Positions 44,462-53,680 of a stretch of DNA of 64,000 bases are shown piece by piece (the first letter of the stretch is position 1; each line of letters begins with the position of its first letter). This DNA is from Sphingobium xenophagum NBRC 107872 (GTDB lineage Bacteria > Pseudomonadota > Alphaproteobacteria > Sphingomonadales > Sphingomonadaceae): the NCBI RefSeq assembly GCF_000367345.1, contig NZ_BARE01000011.1, positions 124,001 to 188,000 of the forward strand, given 5' to 3'. The position numbers were made by a program, and so were the translations under genes. The notes beneath the pieces are model-generated. The model had not been told where the DNA came from. It made no database searches and was given only the letters and a program-made list of their open reading frames with translations.

Positions 44462-44887
44462 TCAGTCAGGGGCGAACAGGGCGCGCACCGCATCTGGCAC
44501 CCGCTGCGCGCGCAAACCGCCGGGGCGGGTCGTATCCGCTATGGTCCACACGCGCTTTTCGGTGCATTCCACGCACAGCCTGCCATCGAGTGACAGGCGG
44601 TGCGCGACGGTGAAGCTGCTATTGCCGAATATGGGCGCGTCCGCTTCCACCAGCACATCGTCGCCATAGGCGGTCGGCACGAAAAAGCGCGCCGACACGT
44701 CCACCATCGGGAAGCCCGCAAAAGGCATGGTCGCCAGCATCTCACGCTTTTTAGGCAACCCGGCCTGTTCGAACAGCAGCATGGTGCTTTGGCCGAAAAT
44801 GTCGAAATAGCGCGGGGCGTGAACGATGCCGGCGGGGTCGCAATGGCCCCATTCGATGCGGACGGTCCGCTGGAGAAATGCTGTCAC
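44462..44887 (-). CDS. Hot-dog acyl-CoA thioesterase (4-hydroxybenzoyl-CoA thioesterase type)
   Basis: A 141-residue single hot-dog domain protein. The N-terminal motif WGHCDPAGIVHAPRYFDIF has the catalytic Asp of the 4-hydroxybenzoyl-CoA thioesterase group. The remaining strands follow the standard order. It starts at a GTG overlapping the GST stop (GTGA), so it is coupled to the GST gene at 44884. Aroyl-CoA hydrolysis is the likely reaction. In this neighbourhood the release of vanillate from vanilloyl-CoA, the product expected from a BKACE acting on vanilloylacetate, would close the ether-cleavage route; this is inference. Confidence 0.85.
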   Translation of the reverse strand: MTAFLQRTVRIEWGHCDPAGIVHAPRYFDIFGQSTMLLFEQAGLPKKREMLATMPFAGFPMVDVSARFFVPTAYGDDVLVEADAPIFGNSSFTVAHRLSLDGRLCVECTEKRVWTIADTTRPGGLRAQRVPDAVRALFAPD

Positions 44888-45552
44888 GCGATGATGGTCT
44901 TTCCTTGCAAAATGGTCTTTTCCGCCATGTCCTGCGCCGATGGCGGTTCTGGCACCAGCAGTCCGCGCTGCACCGCAGGACGCTTGGCGATCCGGTCATA
45001 CCAGCGCAAAAGATGGGGAAATCCGTCTATCTCCACCCCGGCCCAATCATGGCCGCGTACCCAGGGAAAACAGGCAATATCGGCAATGGAATAATCGCCG
45101 ACCAGATAGTCGCGGGTCGCCAGTTGCGCGTCCAGAACGCCCAACAATCGTTGGCTTTCGCGGGTATAGCGATCGATCACGGATGGCAGCTTTTCTTCGA
45201 AATAGCGATTAAATACCGTTGCCTGCCCCATCATCGGGCCAAGCCCCGACATCTGCCACATCACCCACTGGATCACCTGACTGCGCGCCTGTGTGTCTGC
45301 GGGAATGAAGCGGTCATATTTTTCCGCCAGATACAGCAGGATCGCGCCCGACTCAAAAACAACGAAATCGCCCGCCGCATGATCGATCAGCGTCGGGATG
45401 CGACCATTGGGGTTGAGCGCGACATACCAGTCCTGCTTCTGCACCCGGTCGGTCAGCGCAATCGGCGTTACCGTGTAAGGAACGCCCAGTTCCTCCAGCA
45501 GGATAGAGACCTTCCAGCCATTGGGTGTCTCTGACGTCAGCAATTCGAGCAT
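44884..45552 (-). CDS. Glutathione S-transferase (YfcG/Ure2p-like)
   Basis: A 222-residue GST. The first residues TSETPNGWKVSILLEELG with the TPNGWK motif are diagnostic for the nu-class/YfcG branch, where Thr and Asn bind the glutathione thiol and disulfides can be reduced. The glutathione site FESGAILLYLAEK and the C-terminal DYSIADIACFPWV box are conserved. YfcG-like GSTs in lignin-degrading sphingomonads have been linked to glutathione removal from the thioether intermediate. Here it is divergent from ligF-ligG by 238 bp and coupled to the thioesterase gene. Precise substrate is unknown. Confidence 0.85.
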   Translation of the reverse strand: MLELLTSETPNGWKVSILLEELGVPYTVTPIALTDRVQKQDWYVALNPNGRIPTLIDHAAGDFVVFESGAILLYLAEKYDRFIPADTQARSQVIQWVMWQMSGLGPMMGQATVFNRYFEEKLPSVIDRYTRESQRLLGVLDAQLATRDYLVGDYSIADIACFPWVRGHDWAGVEIDGFPHLLRWYDRIAKRPAVQRGLLVPEPPSAQDMAEKTILQGKTIIA

Positions 45553-45790
45553 CCGCTTCTCTCCCCGGCGGGATCTTTGCCCGCTCGTGCATCACCCAAG
45601 CAAAGCGCGGCCGTCCCGGCAAGGCGAGTGGCGGCGCTATCATTGGCAGTGACAGGTTGCGGCCACCGCCAGCCCGCCGGGTAGCGCCACTGATAGTATA
45701 GACAGACGACTTGCGGGCGCTGGCCCGCCCCTGCACCACGGGCAGCGAAAGCGCACAGACGCTGCACATCACAAGGTGAGGAAGTCTGCC

Positions 45791-46543
45791 ATGTTGACGC
45801 TCTACAGCTTCGGTCCAGCTGCAAATTCGATGAAACCGCTGCTAACGCTTTATGAAAAGGGGCTGGAGTTCACGCCCCGCTTCGTCGATCCGACCCGGTT
45901 CGAGCATCATGAGGATTGGTTCAAGGCCATCAATCCGCGCGGTCAGGTGCCCGCGCTCGACCATGACGGGCATATCATTACCGAATCGACAGTGATCTGC
46001 GAATATCTGGAGGATGCATTCCCCGATGCCCCCCGACTGCGCCCGGTCGACCCGGTCGGGATCGCGGAGATGCGCGTCTGGACCAAATGGGTGGACGAAT
46101 ATTTCTGCTGGTGCGTGTCCACCATTGGCTGGGAACGGATGATTGGCCCGATGGCGCGCAAGTTGAGCGATGAGGAATTTGAGGAGAAGCTGAAGCATAT
46201 CCCGATACCGGAGCAGCAGGCCAAATGGCGCAATGCCCGCGCAGGATTCCCGCAGGCGGTGCTGGACGAGGAGATGCGCAAGATTCGCGTCTCGATCGAC
46301 CGGCTGGAGAAACGCCTGGCGCAAAGCCCCTGGCTGGCGGGCGACGAATATACGCTGGCCGATATCTGCAATTTCGCGATCGCGAACGGGATGCAATTTG
46401 GTCATGCCGATATCGTCAACGGGCAAGCCACGCCACATCTGCTTGCCTGGATCGAGCGGATCAACGCCCGCCCGGCCACGCAGGCGATGTTTGCCAAATC
46501 GCAAACGGAAATGCCGCCGCGCCCGGCCATGTCGGCGGCGTGA
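45791..46543 (+). CDS. ligF: Beta-etherase LigF (glutathione S-transferase)
   Basis: A 250-residue GST very close to LigF of sphingomonads as I know it: LYSFGPAANSMKPLLTLYEK, NPRGQVPAL, TESTVICEYLED, and RVWTKWVDEYFCWCVSTIGW are nearly unchanged. The NS pair at residues 12-13 corresponds to the catalytic-site residues of LigF. LigF attacks the beta-carbon of (S)-configured alpha-keto beta-aryl ethers such as MPHPV, freeing guaiacol and leaving a glutathione thioether. The ATG at 45791 follows GAGGAAG; an upstream GTG reading at 45776 is less likely. ligG follows 5 bases downstream. Notable: no ligE or ligD is adjacent, unlike the classic ligDFEG cluster. Confidence 0.92.
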   Translation: MLTLYSFGPAANSMKPLLTLYEKGLEFTPRFVDPTRFEHHEDWFKAINPRGQVPALDHDGHIITESTVICEYLEDAFPDAPRLRPVDPVGIAEMRVWTKWVDEYFCWCVSTIGWERMIGPMARKLSDEEFEEKLKHIPIPEQQAKWRNARAGFPQAVLDEEMRKIRVSIDRLEKRLAQSPWLAGDEYTLADICNFAIANGMQFGHADIVNGQATPHLLAWIERINARPATQAMFAKSQTEMPPRPAMSAA

Positions 46544-46548
46544 CGGCC

Positions 46549-47370
46549 ATGGCATGGTGTGACGAACCGCCCGGCGGCCAGCTACGCATGTATCATATCC
46601 CCGGCTGCCCCTTTTCCGAGCGGATAGAGTTGTTGCTCGACCTGAAAGGGCTGCACGACATCATGGTCGACCATGAGATCGACATATCGCTGGCCCGCCC
46701 CGACTGGCTGCTCGCCAAGACGCGCGGCACGACGTCGCTGCCCGCGCTGGAACTGGAAAATGGCGAAACGCTGAAGGAAAGCATGGTCATCATGCGCTAT
46801 TTCGAAGATCGCTTTCCCGATCCTGCGGTGGCGCGGCGCGACCCGTATGAACATGCCGTCGAGGCGATGCTGTGCGCGACTGACGGGCAGTTTACGGGGG
46901 CAGGATACCGCATGATCCTGAACCGCGATCGGGAAAAGCGCGACGCATATCAGGCCGAAGTCGATGCGCAATATGCGCGGCTGAACGATTTTCTGCGCCA
47001 TTATGCGCCCGACCGCGACTATCTGTTCGACAGGTTTGGCTGGGCAGAGGTCGCCTTCACGCCCATGTTCAAACGATTATGGTTTCTCGACTATTATGAA
47101 GCCTATGAGATCCCGCAGCACCTGACCCGATTGTTGCGCTGGCGCGAAGCCTGCCTGTCGCACCCCGTTGCGCAACGCCATCATGGCCATGATGAGTTGA
47201 TGACGCTCTATTACGACTATGCCCAGGGTGGCGGCAACGGGCGCCTGCCGGAAGGCCGCCGCGTCTCCAGCTTCACGCTCGATCCGCCCTGGACCAACCG
47301 CCCCATGCCGCCGCGCGACAAATGGGGAAAGCCCGCCACTGATGCCGACCTTGGCCTTCTTCACGCATAA
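46549..47370 (+). CDS. ligG: Glutathione lyase LigG (omega-class-like GST)
   Basis: A 273-residue omega-type GST. The catalytic Cys20 is in YHIPGCPFSERIELLLDLKG; the glutathione site is LKESMVIMRYFED, and the stretches RFGWAEVAFTPMFKRLWFLD, YYDYAQGGGNGRLPEGR and TNRPMPPRDKWG match LigG as I remember it. LigG removes the glutathionyl group from the beta-thioether made by LigF, giving beta-hydroxypropiovanillone and oxidised glutathione. The ATG at 46549 gives eight extra residues compared with LigG; a GTG at 46540 overlapping the ligF stop (GTGA) is also possible. It is co-transcribed with ligF and the aldehyde dehydrogenase gene. Confidence 0.92.
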   Translation: MAWCDEPPGGQLRMYHIPGCPFSERIELLLDLKGLHDIMVDHEIDISLARPDWLLAKTRGTTSLPALELENGETLKESMVIMRYFEDRFPDPAVARRDPYEHAVEAMLCATDGQFTGAGYRMILNRDREKRDAYQAEVDAQYARLNDFLRHYAPDRDYLFDRFGWAEVAFTPMFKRLWFLDYYEAYEIPQHLTRLLRWREACLSHPVAQRHHGHDELMTLYYDYAQGGGNGRLPEGRRVSSFTLDPPWTNRPMPPRDKWGKPATDADLGLLHA

Positions 47371-47381
47371 GGACCTGCCCC

Positions 47382-48818
47382 ATGCCCAATACATGCAAAC
47401 ATTATATCGATGGCCAATGGGTCGACAGCCAGGGGGGACGCATGATTGCGGTGATGAACCCCGCAACCGATGCCAGCGCGACAGACATGATCCTTGGCAC
47501 CGCAGCCGATGTCGATGCCGCCGTGATCGCCGCGCGCCGCGCATTTGAAACCTTCTCGCTCACTAGCAAGGAGGAAAGGATCGCGCTGCTGGAGCGGATC
47601 ATGGCGGAATATCAAAAGCGCATCCCCGACATAGCTCGCGCCATTGCGACCGAAATGGGCTGCCCCATCTCGATCGCGCAGACGGCGCAGGCAGGGTCGG
47701 GTCTTGGTCATCTGGCGCAGTCGCTCGCGGCGCTGAAAGACTATGAATTCAGCGAGAAAATCGGCGACAACAGGGTGGTGCGCGAAGCGATCGGCGTGGT
47801 TGCGCTGATCACGCCGTGGAATTGGCCGATGAACCAGATCGTCGCCAAAGTTGGCCCCGCCCTGGCGGCAGGCTGCTCGATGATCCTCAAACCCTCCGAG
47901 GAAGCGCCCAGTTGCGCCGCGATCTTTGCCGAGATCATGCACGCCGCGGCTGTCCCGGCCGGTGTGTTCAATCTGGTGCAGGGCGATGGCGACGGGGTCG
48001 GTACGGCACTGGCGAGGCATCCTGACATCGATATGGTGAGTTTCACCGGGTCGACGCGTGCAGGAATCATGGTTGCCAAGAACGCAGCCGATACCGTCAA
48101 GCGCGTCGCGCAGGAACTGGGCGGAAAGTCACCCAACATCATTTTGCAAGGTACGCCGCTGGACATCGCTCTGCCCGGTGGCGTGGGCGGCGTGCTGCTT
48201 AACAGCGGCCAGAGTTGTGTCGCGCCGACGCGCATGCTGGTGCATCGTTCCCAACATGACGAAGCGGCACAAAAGGTCGGGGCGATGTTTGCGGCCAAGA
48301 AGGTCGGCGATCCGCAAAGCGAGGGCGACCATATCGGCCCAGTCGTCAGCCAGCGCCAGTGGGACCGCATCCAGTCGCTGATCCAGACCGGGATTGACGA
48401 GGGCGCAACGCTGGTAACAGGTGGCCTTGGTCGTCCTGACGGGATGGATCATGGCAGCTATGTGCGCCCGACGGTGTTCGCCAATGTGACGCCGGACATG
48501 ACGATCGCGCGTGAGGAGATTTTCGGCCCTGTGCTGGTGCTGATGCCCTATGACGATGATGAGGCAGCGATCCGCATCGCCAATGATACGCCCTATGGCC
48601 TTGGCGCCTATGTCGCGGGTGATCCGGCCCATGCGCGCAAGTTCGTCAGCCGCCTGCGGGCGGGCGCGGTGTTCGTCAATGCGGGCGGCCTTGCCTTCGA
48701 CATGCCCTTTGGCGGCTACAAGCAATCGGGCAATGGCCGCGAATTCGGCCGCTTCGGGCTGGAGGAGTTTCTGGAAGTCAAGTCCGTCATCGGCGCTCTG
48801 CCGGAGGCGGTGGATTGA
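47382..48818 (+). CDS. NAD(P)-dependent aldehyde dehydrogenase
   Basis: A 478-residue ALDH with the complete active site: Asn147 (TPWNWPMNQ), Glu245 (QELGGKS) and Cys279 (NSGQSCVAPTRM). It follows ligG by 11 bases behind AAGGA, so it shares the ligF-ligG transcript. In that context it could oxidise the aldehyde made from the gamma-alcohol of beta-hydroxypropiovanillone (vanilloyl acetaldehyde) on the way to vanilloylacetate. The specificity is inferred; other aldehydes are possible. Three ALDHs occur in the window (15263, 47382, 54160), each in a different operon, which argues for distinct substrates. Confidence 0.9.
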   Translation: MPNTCKHYIDGQWVDSQGGRMIAVMNPATDASATDMILGTAADVDAAVIAARRAFETFSLTSKEERIALLERIMAEYQKRIPDIARAIATEMGCPISIAQTAQAGSGLGHLAQSLAALKDYEFSEKIGDNRVVREAIGVVALITPWNWPMNQIVAKVGPALAAGCSMILKPSEEAPSCAAIFAEIMHAAAVPAGVFNLVQGDGDGVGTALARHPDIDMVSFTGSTRAGIMVAKNAADTVKRVAQELGGKSPNIILQGTPLDIALPGGVGGVLLNSGQSCVAPTRMLVHRSQHDEAAQKVGAMFAAKKVGDPQSEGDHIGPVVSQRQWDRIQSLIQTGIDEGATLVTGGLGRPDGMDHGSYVRPTVFANVTPDMTIAREEIFGPVLVLMPYDDDEAAIRIANDTPYGLGAYVAGDPAHARKFVSRLRAGAVFVNAGGLAFDMPFGGYKQSGNGREFGRFGLEEFLEVKSVIGALPEAVD

Positions 48819-48866
48819 TGGTGGCCGGGGCGTCCTGCCGCTGTCCACGCACTGCATGAAGATCGA

Positions 48867-48903
48867 GGACTGACGGCCGCTTCCTGCGAGCGGCCGTCAG
48901 TCC
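48867..48903. terminator. Perfect 15-bp hairpin between convergent genes
   Basis: GGACTGACGGCCGCT (48867-48881) and AGCGGCCGTCAGTCC (48889-48903) are exact reverse complements with a 7-base loop. No T-run follows on either strand, but a stem of this strength between convergent genes normally ends transcription or protects 3' ends. The right arm contains the stop codon of the alcohol dehydrogenase gene. Confidence 0.65.
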
Positions 48904-49982
48904 TGTGGCATCAACACTACTGGCTTGATCACCGCCCCGCTTTCCGACGCGGCAAAGGCAGCTTCCAGATCGGCAAAGGCATAACGCTTGATCAGCTTTT
49001 CCAGCGGTAGCAGACCTTCGCGATAATAAGTGATCAGGCGCGGGATGAATAGCTGCGGGTCGATGCCCCCTTCCACCACGCCGACAATCCGTCGTCCCAT
49101 GCTCATGATGGATGAAGGGTCGATCGTGAAGCCGCCCGGCGGATAAGCACCGACCAGCGCCAGCGTGCCGCGCTGTGCCAGCCGATCGACCGCAAGGCCG
49201 AGCAGCGCCGGGACGCCGGTGGTATCGGCGATATGATCGAACTGTCCGTCAAGCGCGGCCAGATCATCGACTGTCTCGCTCGCGCCCAGTTCGCGCGCGA
49301 GCGCAAGGCGGCTGGCATGGCGATCGATCACCGCAATCCGTCCCGCGCCCGCAATGACCGCCGCCATCAGGGCCGACAGGCCGACGGCGCCGGCACCCAG
49401 TATCGCAATCGACTGGCCGGGTTGCACCTGTAATGTTTCCAGCACAGTCCCTGCGCCGGTCTGCACTCCGCATCCCAGAGGCGCCAGAATGTCGAGCGGC
49501 AGGTCGCGATCGATCCGCACGACATTGTCGCTATGGGCAAGAGCATGGGTGGCAAAGGATGACTGGCCGAAGATATTGCCGCCGATCCGCTCGTCCCCAC
49601 GCCAGATGGCGCCCTGCCCCGGCTGCATTACCCCCAGAAAGTTGCGCGGCACAAATTCCGCGCAATAGCCGGGCTGATGATCGTGGCAGGCGCTGCACGC
49701 GCCGCAACTATGAAAGCTGAGCAACACATGATCGCCCGGCGCGACACCATCCACGCCTGGCCCCACGGTATCGACGACGCCAGCGCCTTCATGGCCCAAT
49801 ATGACGGGGAACGGGATAGGCAGCGCCCCGTCGCGCATCACCATGTCGGTATGGCAGATGCCGCAAGCATGGAGCCTTACCCTGATCTGGCCGGGCCCAG
49901 GCGCATCCATGGCCAGTTTTTCGAAACGGAAGGGGCTGCCAGCCCCCTCCACCACCGCCGCGTCGATCGCGATGCTGCCCAT
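48897..49982 (-). CDS. Zinc-dependent alcohol dehydrogenase (aryl-alcohol type)
   Basis: A 361-residue medium-chain dehydrogenase. The zinc ligands are visible: Cys (ACGICHTDM), His-Glu (GHEGAGVVD) and the structural-zinc loop SCGACSACHDHQPGYC with four Cys. The Rossmann motif is LGAGAVGLSALMAAV and Asp in VIDRHASR predicts NAD. The MQPGQGAIWRGDER insert resembles benzyl- or aryl-alcohol dehydrogenases of the AreB/XylB group. The ATG at 49982 is 2 bases after the stop of the TonB receptor gene, so the receptor and ADH share a leftward transcript. The substrate may be the alcohol imported by that receptor; this is inferred. Confidence 0.9.
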   Translation of the reverse strand: MGSIAIDAAVVEGAGSPFRFEKLAMDAPGPGQIRVRLHACGICHTDMVMRDGALPIPFPVILGHEGAGVVDTVGPGVDGVAPGDHVLLSFHSCGACSACHDHQPGYCAEFVPRNFLGVMQPGQGAIWRGDERIGGNIFGQSSFATHALAHSDNVVRIDRDLPLDILAPLGCGVQTGAGTVLETLQVQPGQSIAILGAGAVGLSALMAAVIAGAGRIAVIDRHASRLALARELGASETVDDLAALDGQFDHIADTTGVPALLGLAVDRLAQRGTLALVGAYPPGGFTIDPSSIMSMGRRIVGVVEGGIDPQLFIPRLITYYREGLLPLEKLIKRYAFADLEAAFAASESGAVIKPVVLMPQD

Positions 49983-49984
49983 GA

Positions 49985-52564
49985 TCAGAATTCGAACCCG
50001 AAGCGAACATACCATTCGCGTGGGCGGTTATAGGAGCCAAACATAGCCCCAGCCGCGATGTTCGACCCGCCGGACGTCAGGAAGCGCTTGTCCGTGAGGT
50101 TGGTGCCGCCCGCCGTCAGCGACCAGTGGCCGTCGGGCTCACGATAGCTGATCGAGGCGTTCACGATGTCGGTCGATACACGCTTGAGCAGCAAGGTCCG
50201 CTGCGTATCGTTCCACGCGCTGGACGTATAGGTCCAGTCCGCCAGCAGCACGACCGATCCGCCATTGCCCAGCGTCGCTTCATAACGCGGGCTGAGATTG
50301 ACCTTCCATTTGGGCGTTTTGGGGAGAGCCTCGCCCACCAAAGTGCCCGCCTGGAACGGGTTGGCCCCGCCGACAGCAGCAGCGCCTGCCGACACCGACG
50401 TATATTGGGCGTCGATATAGCCGATCGCGCCGTTGATCGTCAGGCCATCGACAGGCGCCGCAACCATTTCCAGTTCGAACCCACGAATGCGCGCGTCGCC
50501 CGCATTGGCAATGGTTGGCGATGTGCCGATCTGAATATTGAGCTGAATGTCGCGATATTTGGTCGAGAACAACGCCGCATTGATTTGCAGATGGCGGTCG
50601 AGCAGCGTCGACTTGATGCCCGCTTCCCAGGTCGTCGCCTTTTCCTCGTTAAAGTCGGGCGCGACATTACCCTGCGGGTTGGTGAGGCGCGTGGTCCAGC
50701 CACCCGTCTTATACCCCTTCGACCAGCTGCCATAGAGCATGACATCTTCCGACGGGTGGAGCTGCACCCCGACCTTGGGCGAAAAATCGCTGAATTTCTT
50801 GCGATTGACGCCCGGCGTATAGACGCGCACCGGGTTGGTCGGATCAGGATAGCTCAATCCCACCTGGCATGGGATCGGCGCCAGCGGAAATGGGCCGCCG
50901 GGGAAGATATTGCCATTGGCGTCGGCGCAGCCAAACAGCTTGTAGTTAAACCCGTTCAGTTCCTGCTGCCCGCCTTCGAACCGCTTGCGTTCATTGGTGT
51001 AGCGCCCGCCGATGGTGATGCCGATCAGGTCGATAGGCCGATAGTCGATCTGGCCGAAGAAGGCGTAATTTTTGGTGCTCAACTGGTTGGGGCCATCGAC
51101 CTGCACCAGACCTTCGCCAAAGGTCACATAGTCATGCAGGTCGCCCGCTTCCTTGAAATAATAGGCCCCCAGCACATAGCGCAGCTTTTCATCGAACGCA
51201 TTGCCGAGCAGCTGGAATTCCTGGCTGAACTGCCACTGGTTCATGGTGAAGCTGAGTTGCAGGAAGTTGAGCGGCGACCCGTCGGCATCCAGCCCTGCAT
51301 TCCAGTGCAATTCACGATAGGCCGTGATCGATTTGAGCGCGATATTGTCGGCCAGATCGAAGTCGACAATGCCGCTCAACCCCCAGCTTTCCAAATTGGA
51401 ATAGCTGTTGCCGCTGGCATAGCTGCGGTCCTTGTTGGCAATCAGGTAGCGGCCATCCCAGGGCAGCCGGTCATTGGCCGGGTTGCCATCGACATTCGCG
51501 CTGGCGACGCTGGCCAGCTGGAATTGCGGATTGAACTGGGTACCCGATACGCCGCACAGCGCCTGGGCGTTGCGCGCCGCGATTTCCGCGCCCGTGCTGC
51601 CGATGCAGAAATTATACAGGCCGGCAAACAGGAAGCCGGTAGTCCCGGTCGGGTCGAAGGCCGTACCGGGCAGGTTGGTCGTGCCAGCGAAATTGCCGGG
51701 TACGAACTCAGCCGTGCCGATCAGCTTGTTGGCGGACGTCCCCTTGTCCTTGCTATAGTCGCCGGAGAAGGTCGCCCGCACAGCGCCGCCATTGTCCCAG
51801 CGCAGCTTTCCGCGCAGGTTCCAGTTGTCGTTGGCCCCTTCCTTGTTGGCGCTGTCATAGCCAGCGGCGGAAAAGGCGGTGAAGGGGGGCGCATTATTGG
51901 CGCGCTGGTCCGGATAACGCAGGCGCTTGAGGAACCCGTCGCGCGACTTGATGCCAAAGGTCAAGGCAGAGCTGAGGCCATCGGTGACGGGGACGCTTAC
52001 CGATCCGCGCGCCTGGAACAGATTGTAACTGCCCACCGTCACATCGCCCTTCGCCTTGAACGCGCTGCCCGGATCGGCAGTGACGATGGAGATCGCACCG
52101 CCGATCGTGTTGCGACCAAATAGCGTCCCTTGCGGCCCCTTGAGGATTTCAACCCGTTCGACGTCCAGCAGATCCTGGTTCGCGCCGACGGTACGGGCGA
52201 GATAGACGCCGTCCAGATAGATGCCGACGCCCGGATCGATGTTGAAGGCGAAATCGTCCGAGCCGATGCCGCGAATATAGGCGGACAGCACGGCGGTGGA
52301 GCCGGAGAAGGGCGTGCCTGCGTCCAGATTGACGTTGGGGGTGATAGCCGAGAGCTGCGCCACGCTGCCGACGGCCCGTTCCTGCAAGGATTCAGAGGTG
52401 AAGGCCGAAATGGCGATCGGCACGTCCTGCACATTTTCCGCGCGTTTCTGCGCGGTTACGACGATTTCGGCGATGCCGCCGCTTTGTTCGGCATCCTGCG
52501 CCATTGCTGGTGTTACGACCAGCGCGCCGGACGCCATCAGCATCGCAATCATGGACTTGCCCAT
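49985..52564 (-). CDS. TonB-dependent outer membrane receptor
   Basis: An 859-residue receptor. Signal peptide (GKSMIAMLMASGALVVTPAM, then AQD), TonB box-like IAEIVVTAQKR, a plug with ERVEILKGPQGTLFGRNTIG, and a barrel ending in a terminal Phe (YVRFGFEF). The ATG at 52564 has AGGGGAG 6 bases upstream. It is transcribed leftward with the alcohol dehydrogenase gene, and an AraC-type regulator lies 95 bases upstream on the same strand. Receptors of this class import aromatic dimers, polysaccharide fragments or siderophores; the AraC and ADH genes point to a carbon source rather than iron. Confidence 0.93.
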   Translation of the reverse strand: MGKSMIAMLMASGALVVTPAMAQDAEQSGGIAEIVVTAQKRAENVQDVPIAISAFTSESLQERAVGSVAQLSAITPNVNLDAGTPFSGSTAVLSAYIRGIGSDDFAFNIDPGVGIYLDGVYLARTVGANQDLLDVERVEILKGPQGTLFGRNTIGGAISIVTADPGSAFKAKGDVTVGSYNLFQARGSVSVPVTDGLSSALTFGIKSRDGFLKRLRYPDQRANNAPPFTAFSAAGYDSANKEGANDNWNLRGKLRWDNGGAVRATFSGDYSKDKGTSANKLIGTAEFVPGNFAGTTNLPGTAFDPTGTTGFLFAGLYNFCIGSTGAEIAARNAQALCGVSGTQFNPQFQLASVASANVDGNPANDRLPWDGRYLIANKDRSYASGNSYSNLESWGLSGIVDFDLADNIALKSITAYRELHWNAGLDADGSPLNFLQLSFTMNQWQFSQEFQLLGNAFDEKLRYVLGAYYFKEAGDLHDYVTFGEGLVQVDGPNQLSTKNYAFFGQIDYRPIDLIGITIGGRYTNERKRFEGGQQELNGFNYKLFGCADANGNIFPGGPFPLAPIPCQVGLSYPDPTNPVRVYTPGVNRKKFSDFSPKVGVQLHPSEDVMLYGSWSKGYKTGGWTTRLTNPQGNVAPDFNEEKATTWEAGIKSTLLDRHLQINAALFSTKYRDIQLNIQIGTSPTIANAGDARIRGFELEMVAAPVDGLTINGAIGYIDAQYTSVSAGAAAVGGANPFQAGTLVGEALPKTPKWKVNLSPRYEATLGNGGSVVLLADWTYTSSAWNDTQRTLLLKRVSTDIVNASISYREPDGHWSLTAGGTNLTDKRFLTSGGSNIAAGAMFGSYNRPREWYVRFGFEF

Positions 52565-52659
52565 CTTCATCTCCCCTGGAACATCGCGCCTGTATCGGCG
52601 GCTTGATGTCCTGATAGGCGCTATGGAGGCAAAGGTCTTGGATTCAGACGAACCTGGGA

Positions 52660-53598
52660 TCAGGACGCAAGCGAACGCCCGTTGGTGCTTCGCCATTGGC
52701 TCGGCGCGACGCCAAAATGCTTGCGAAAACAGCGGGTGAAGAAGGCGGAATCGTTAAAACCGACTTCGAACGCAACGTCGGTAATCGTGCGTCCATCATC
52801 GCACGCCAGCAACGCGGCCGCGCGTTCGAGGCGTCGCACGGTGATGAAGGCGGTCGGCGTCAGCCCGACCTGACGGACGAAATTTTTCTGTACGGCGCGC
52901 GACGACAGGTTCAGCGCCTGGCCGATCAGCGCCGTGCCAAGGTCGGGATTGCCCAGATGTTCCAGCGCATATTCAATCGGCGAGCGCAGTTGATGGATGG
53001 ATGGCCTTTCCAATGTGCTGCGACGGCACATCATCTGCGCCGCATCGGCCAGCAATATCCCGGCATCGTCATCCAGATGATCAAACTGGTCGCGCTGCGA
53101 CCACAGGCCGTGGAGCATATGGGCCATGAACAGGACATGGGGGTTGGTGGACGGCAGCAGGCAACCATGCCAGTCGCGCCCCGCAATATCATCGCCCATC
53201 ATTGCAACGGGTATTTGCAGGATCAGGCAGTCGTTATACTGCGAAATGTCGATGGAATAGGGATGGCGGTCATCGGCGATCACGATGTCGCCCACGCGGG
53301 CAATACTGCTGCGATCGCCGTGCAACATGGTCACCGACCCGCGATGGAGCAGATGGAGCAGCAGATGCCGTTCCTCTCCATCGGTCGCGATCCGGCTGAC
53401 CTGCGCCCGTTCGCTGCGCGCCCGCGCCAGCCCCACGCCGCCCAGAGACCAGCGCGCCAGATCCGCCTTGATGCCTTCGGGCGCGTGGGCGGTCATGCCG
53501 GGGAAGGCTTCGGCAACGACCTCTCGCCAGAAACGCTGGCGACGCGGTGGCGGCACCAGCCGGGTGGAAAAACGCTCGACCGCGCTCAGCGGACGCAC
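52660..53598 (-). CDS. AraC-family transcriptional regulator
   Basis: A 312-residue regulator. The N-terminal part (residues 20-190) is a cupin-like AraC-binding domain of the FeaR type: the LLHLLHRGSVTMLHGDRSSI and GDIVIADDRHPYSIDISQ segments. The C-terminal 100 residues hold two helix-turn-helix motifs: ALIGQALNLSSRAVQKNFVR and ITDVAFEVGFNDSAFFTRCF. FeaR-type activators respond to small aromatic compounds. The start is a GTG at 53598, where an upstream stop codon blocks longer versions. It lies between the TonB-ADH operon and the DoxX-ALDH operon and could activate either. Confidence 0.9.
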   Translation of the reverse strand: MRPLSAVERFSTRLVPPPRRQRFWREVVAEAFPGMTAHAPEGIKADLARWSLGGVGLARARSERAQVSRIATDGEERHLLLHLLHRGSVTMLHGDRSSIARVGDIVIADDRHPYSIDISQYNDCLILQIPVAMMGDDIAGRDWHGCLLPSTNPHVLFMAHMLHGLWSQRDQFDHLDDDAGILLADAAQMMCRRSTLERPSIHQLRSPIEYALEHLGNPDLGTALIGQALNLSSRAVQKNFVRQVGLTPTAFITVRRLERAAALLACDDGRTITDVAFEVGFNDSAFFTRCFRKHFGVAPSQWRSTNGRSLAS

Positions 53599-53680
53599 TC
53601 CACACGATCTAGAACATCATGAGCCATGCCCTGCATCCCTCTCTTCGCCCACCGCGACGCTATAGCTGGTCGTCAGCGAG

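Noticed and set aside
50126..52123. 665-codon plus-strand frame
   Set aside because: Antisense to the TonB receptor; composition is typical of a GC-rich shadow frame.
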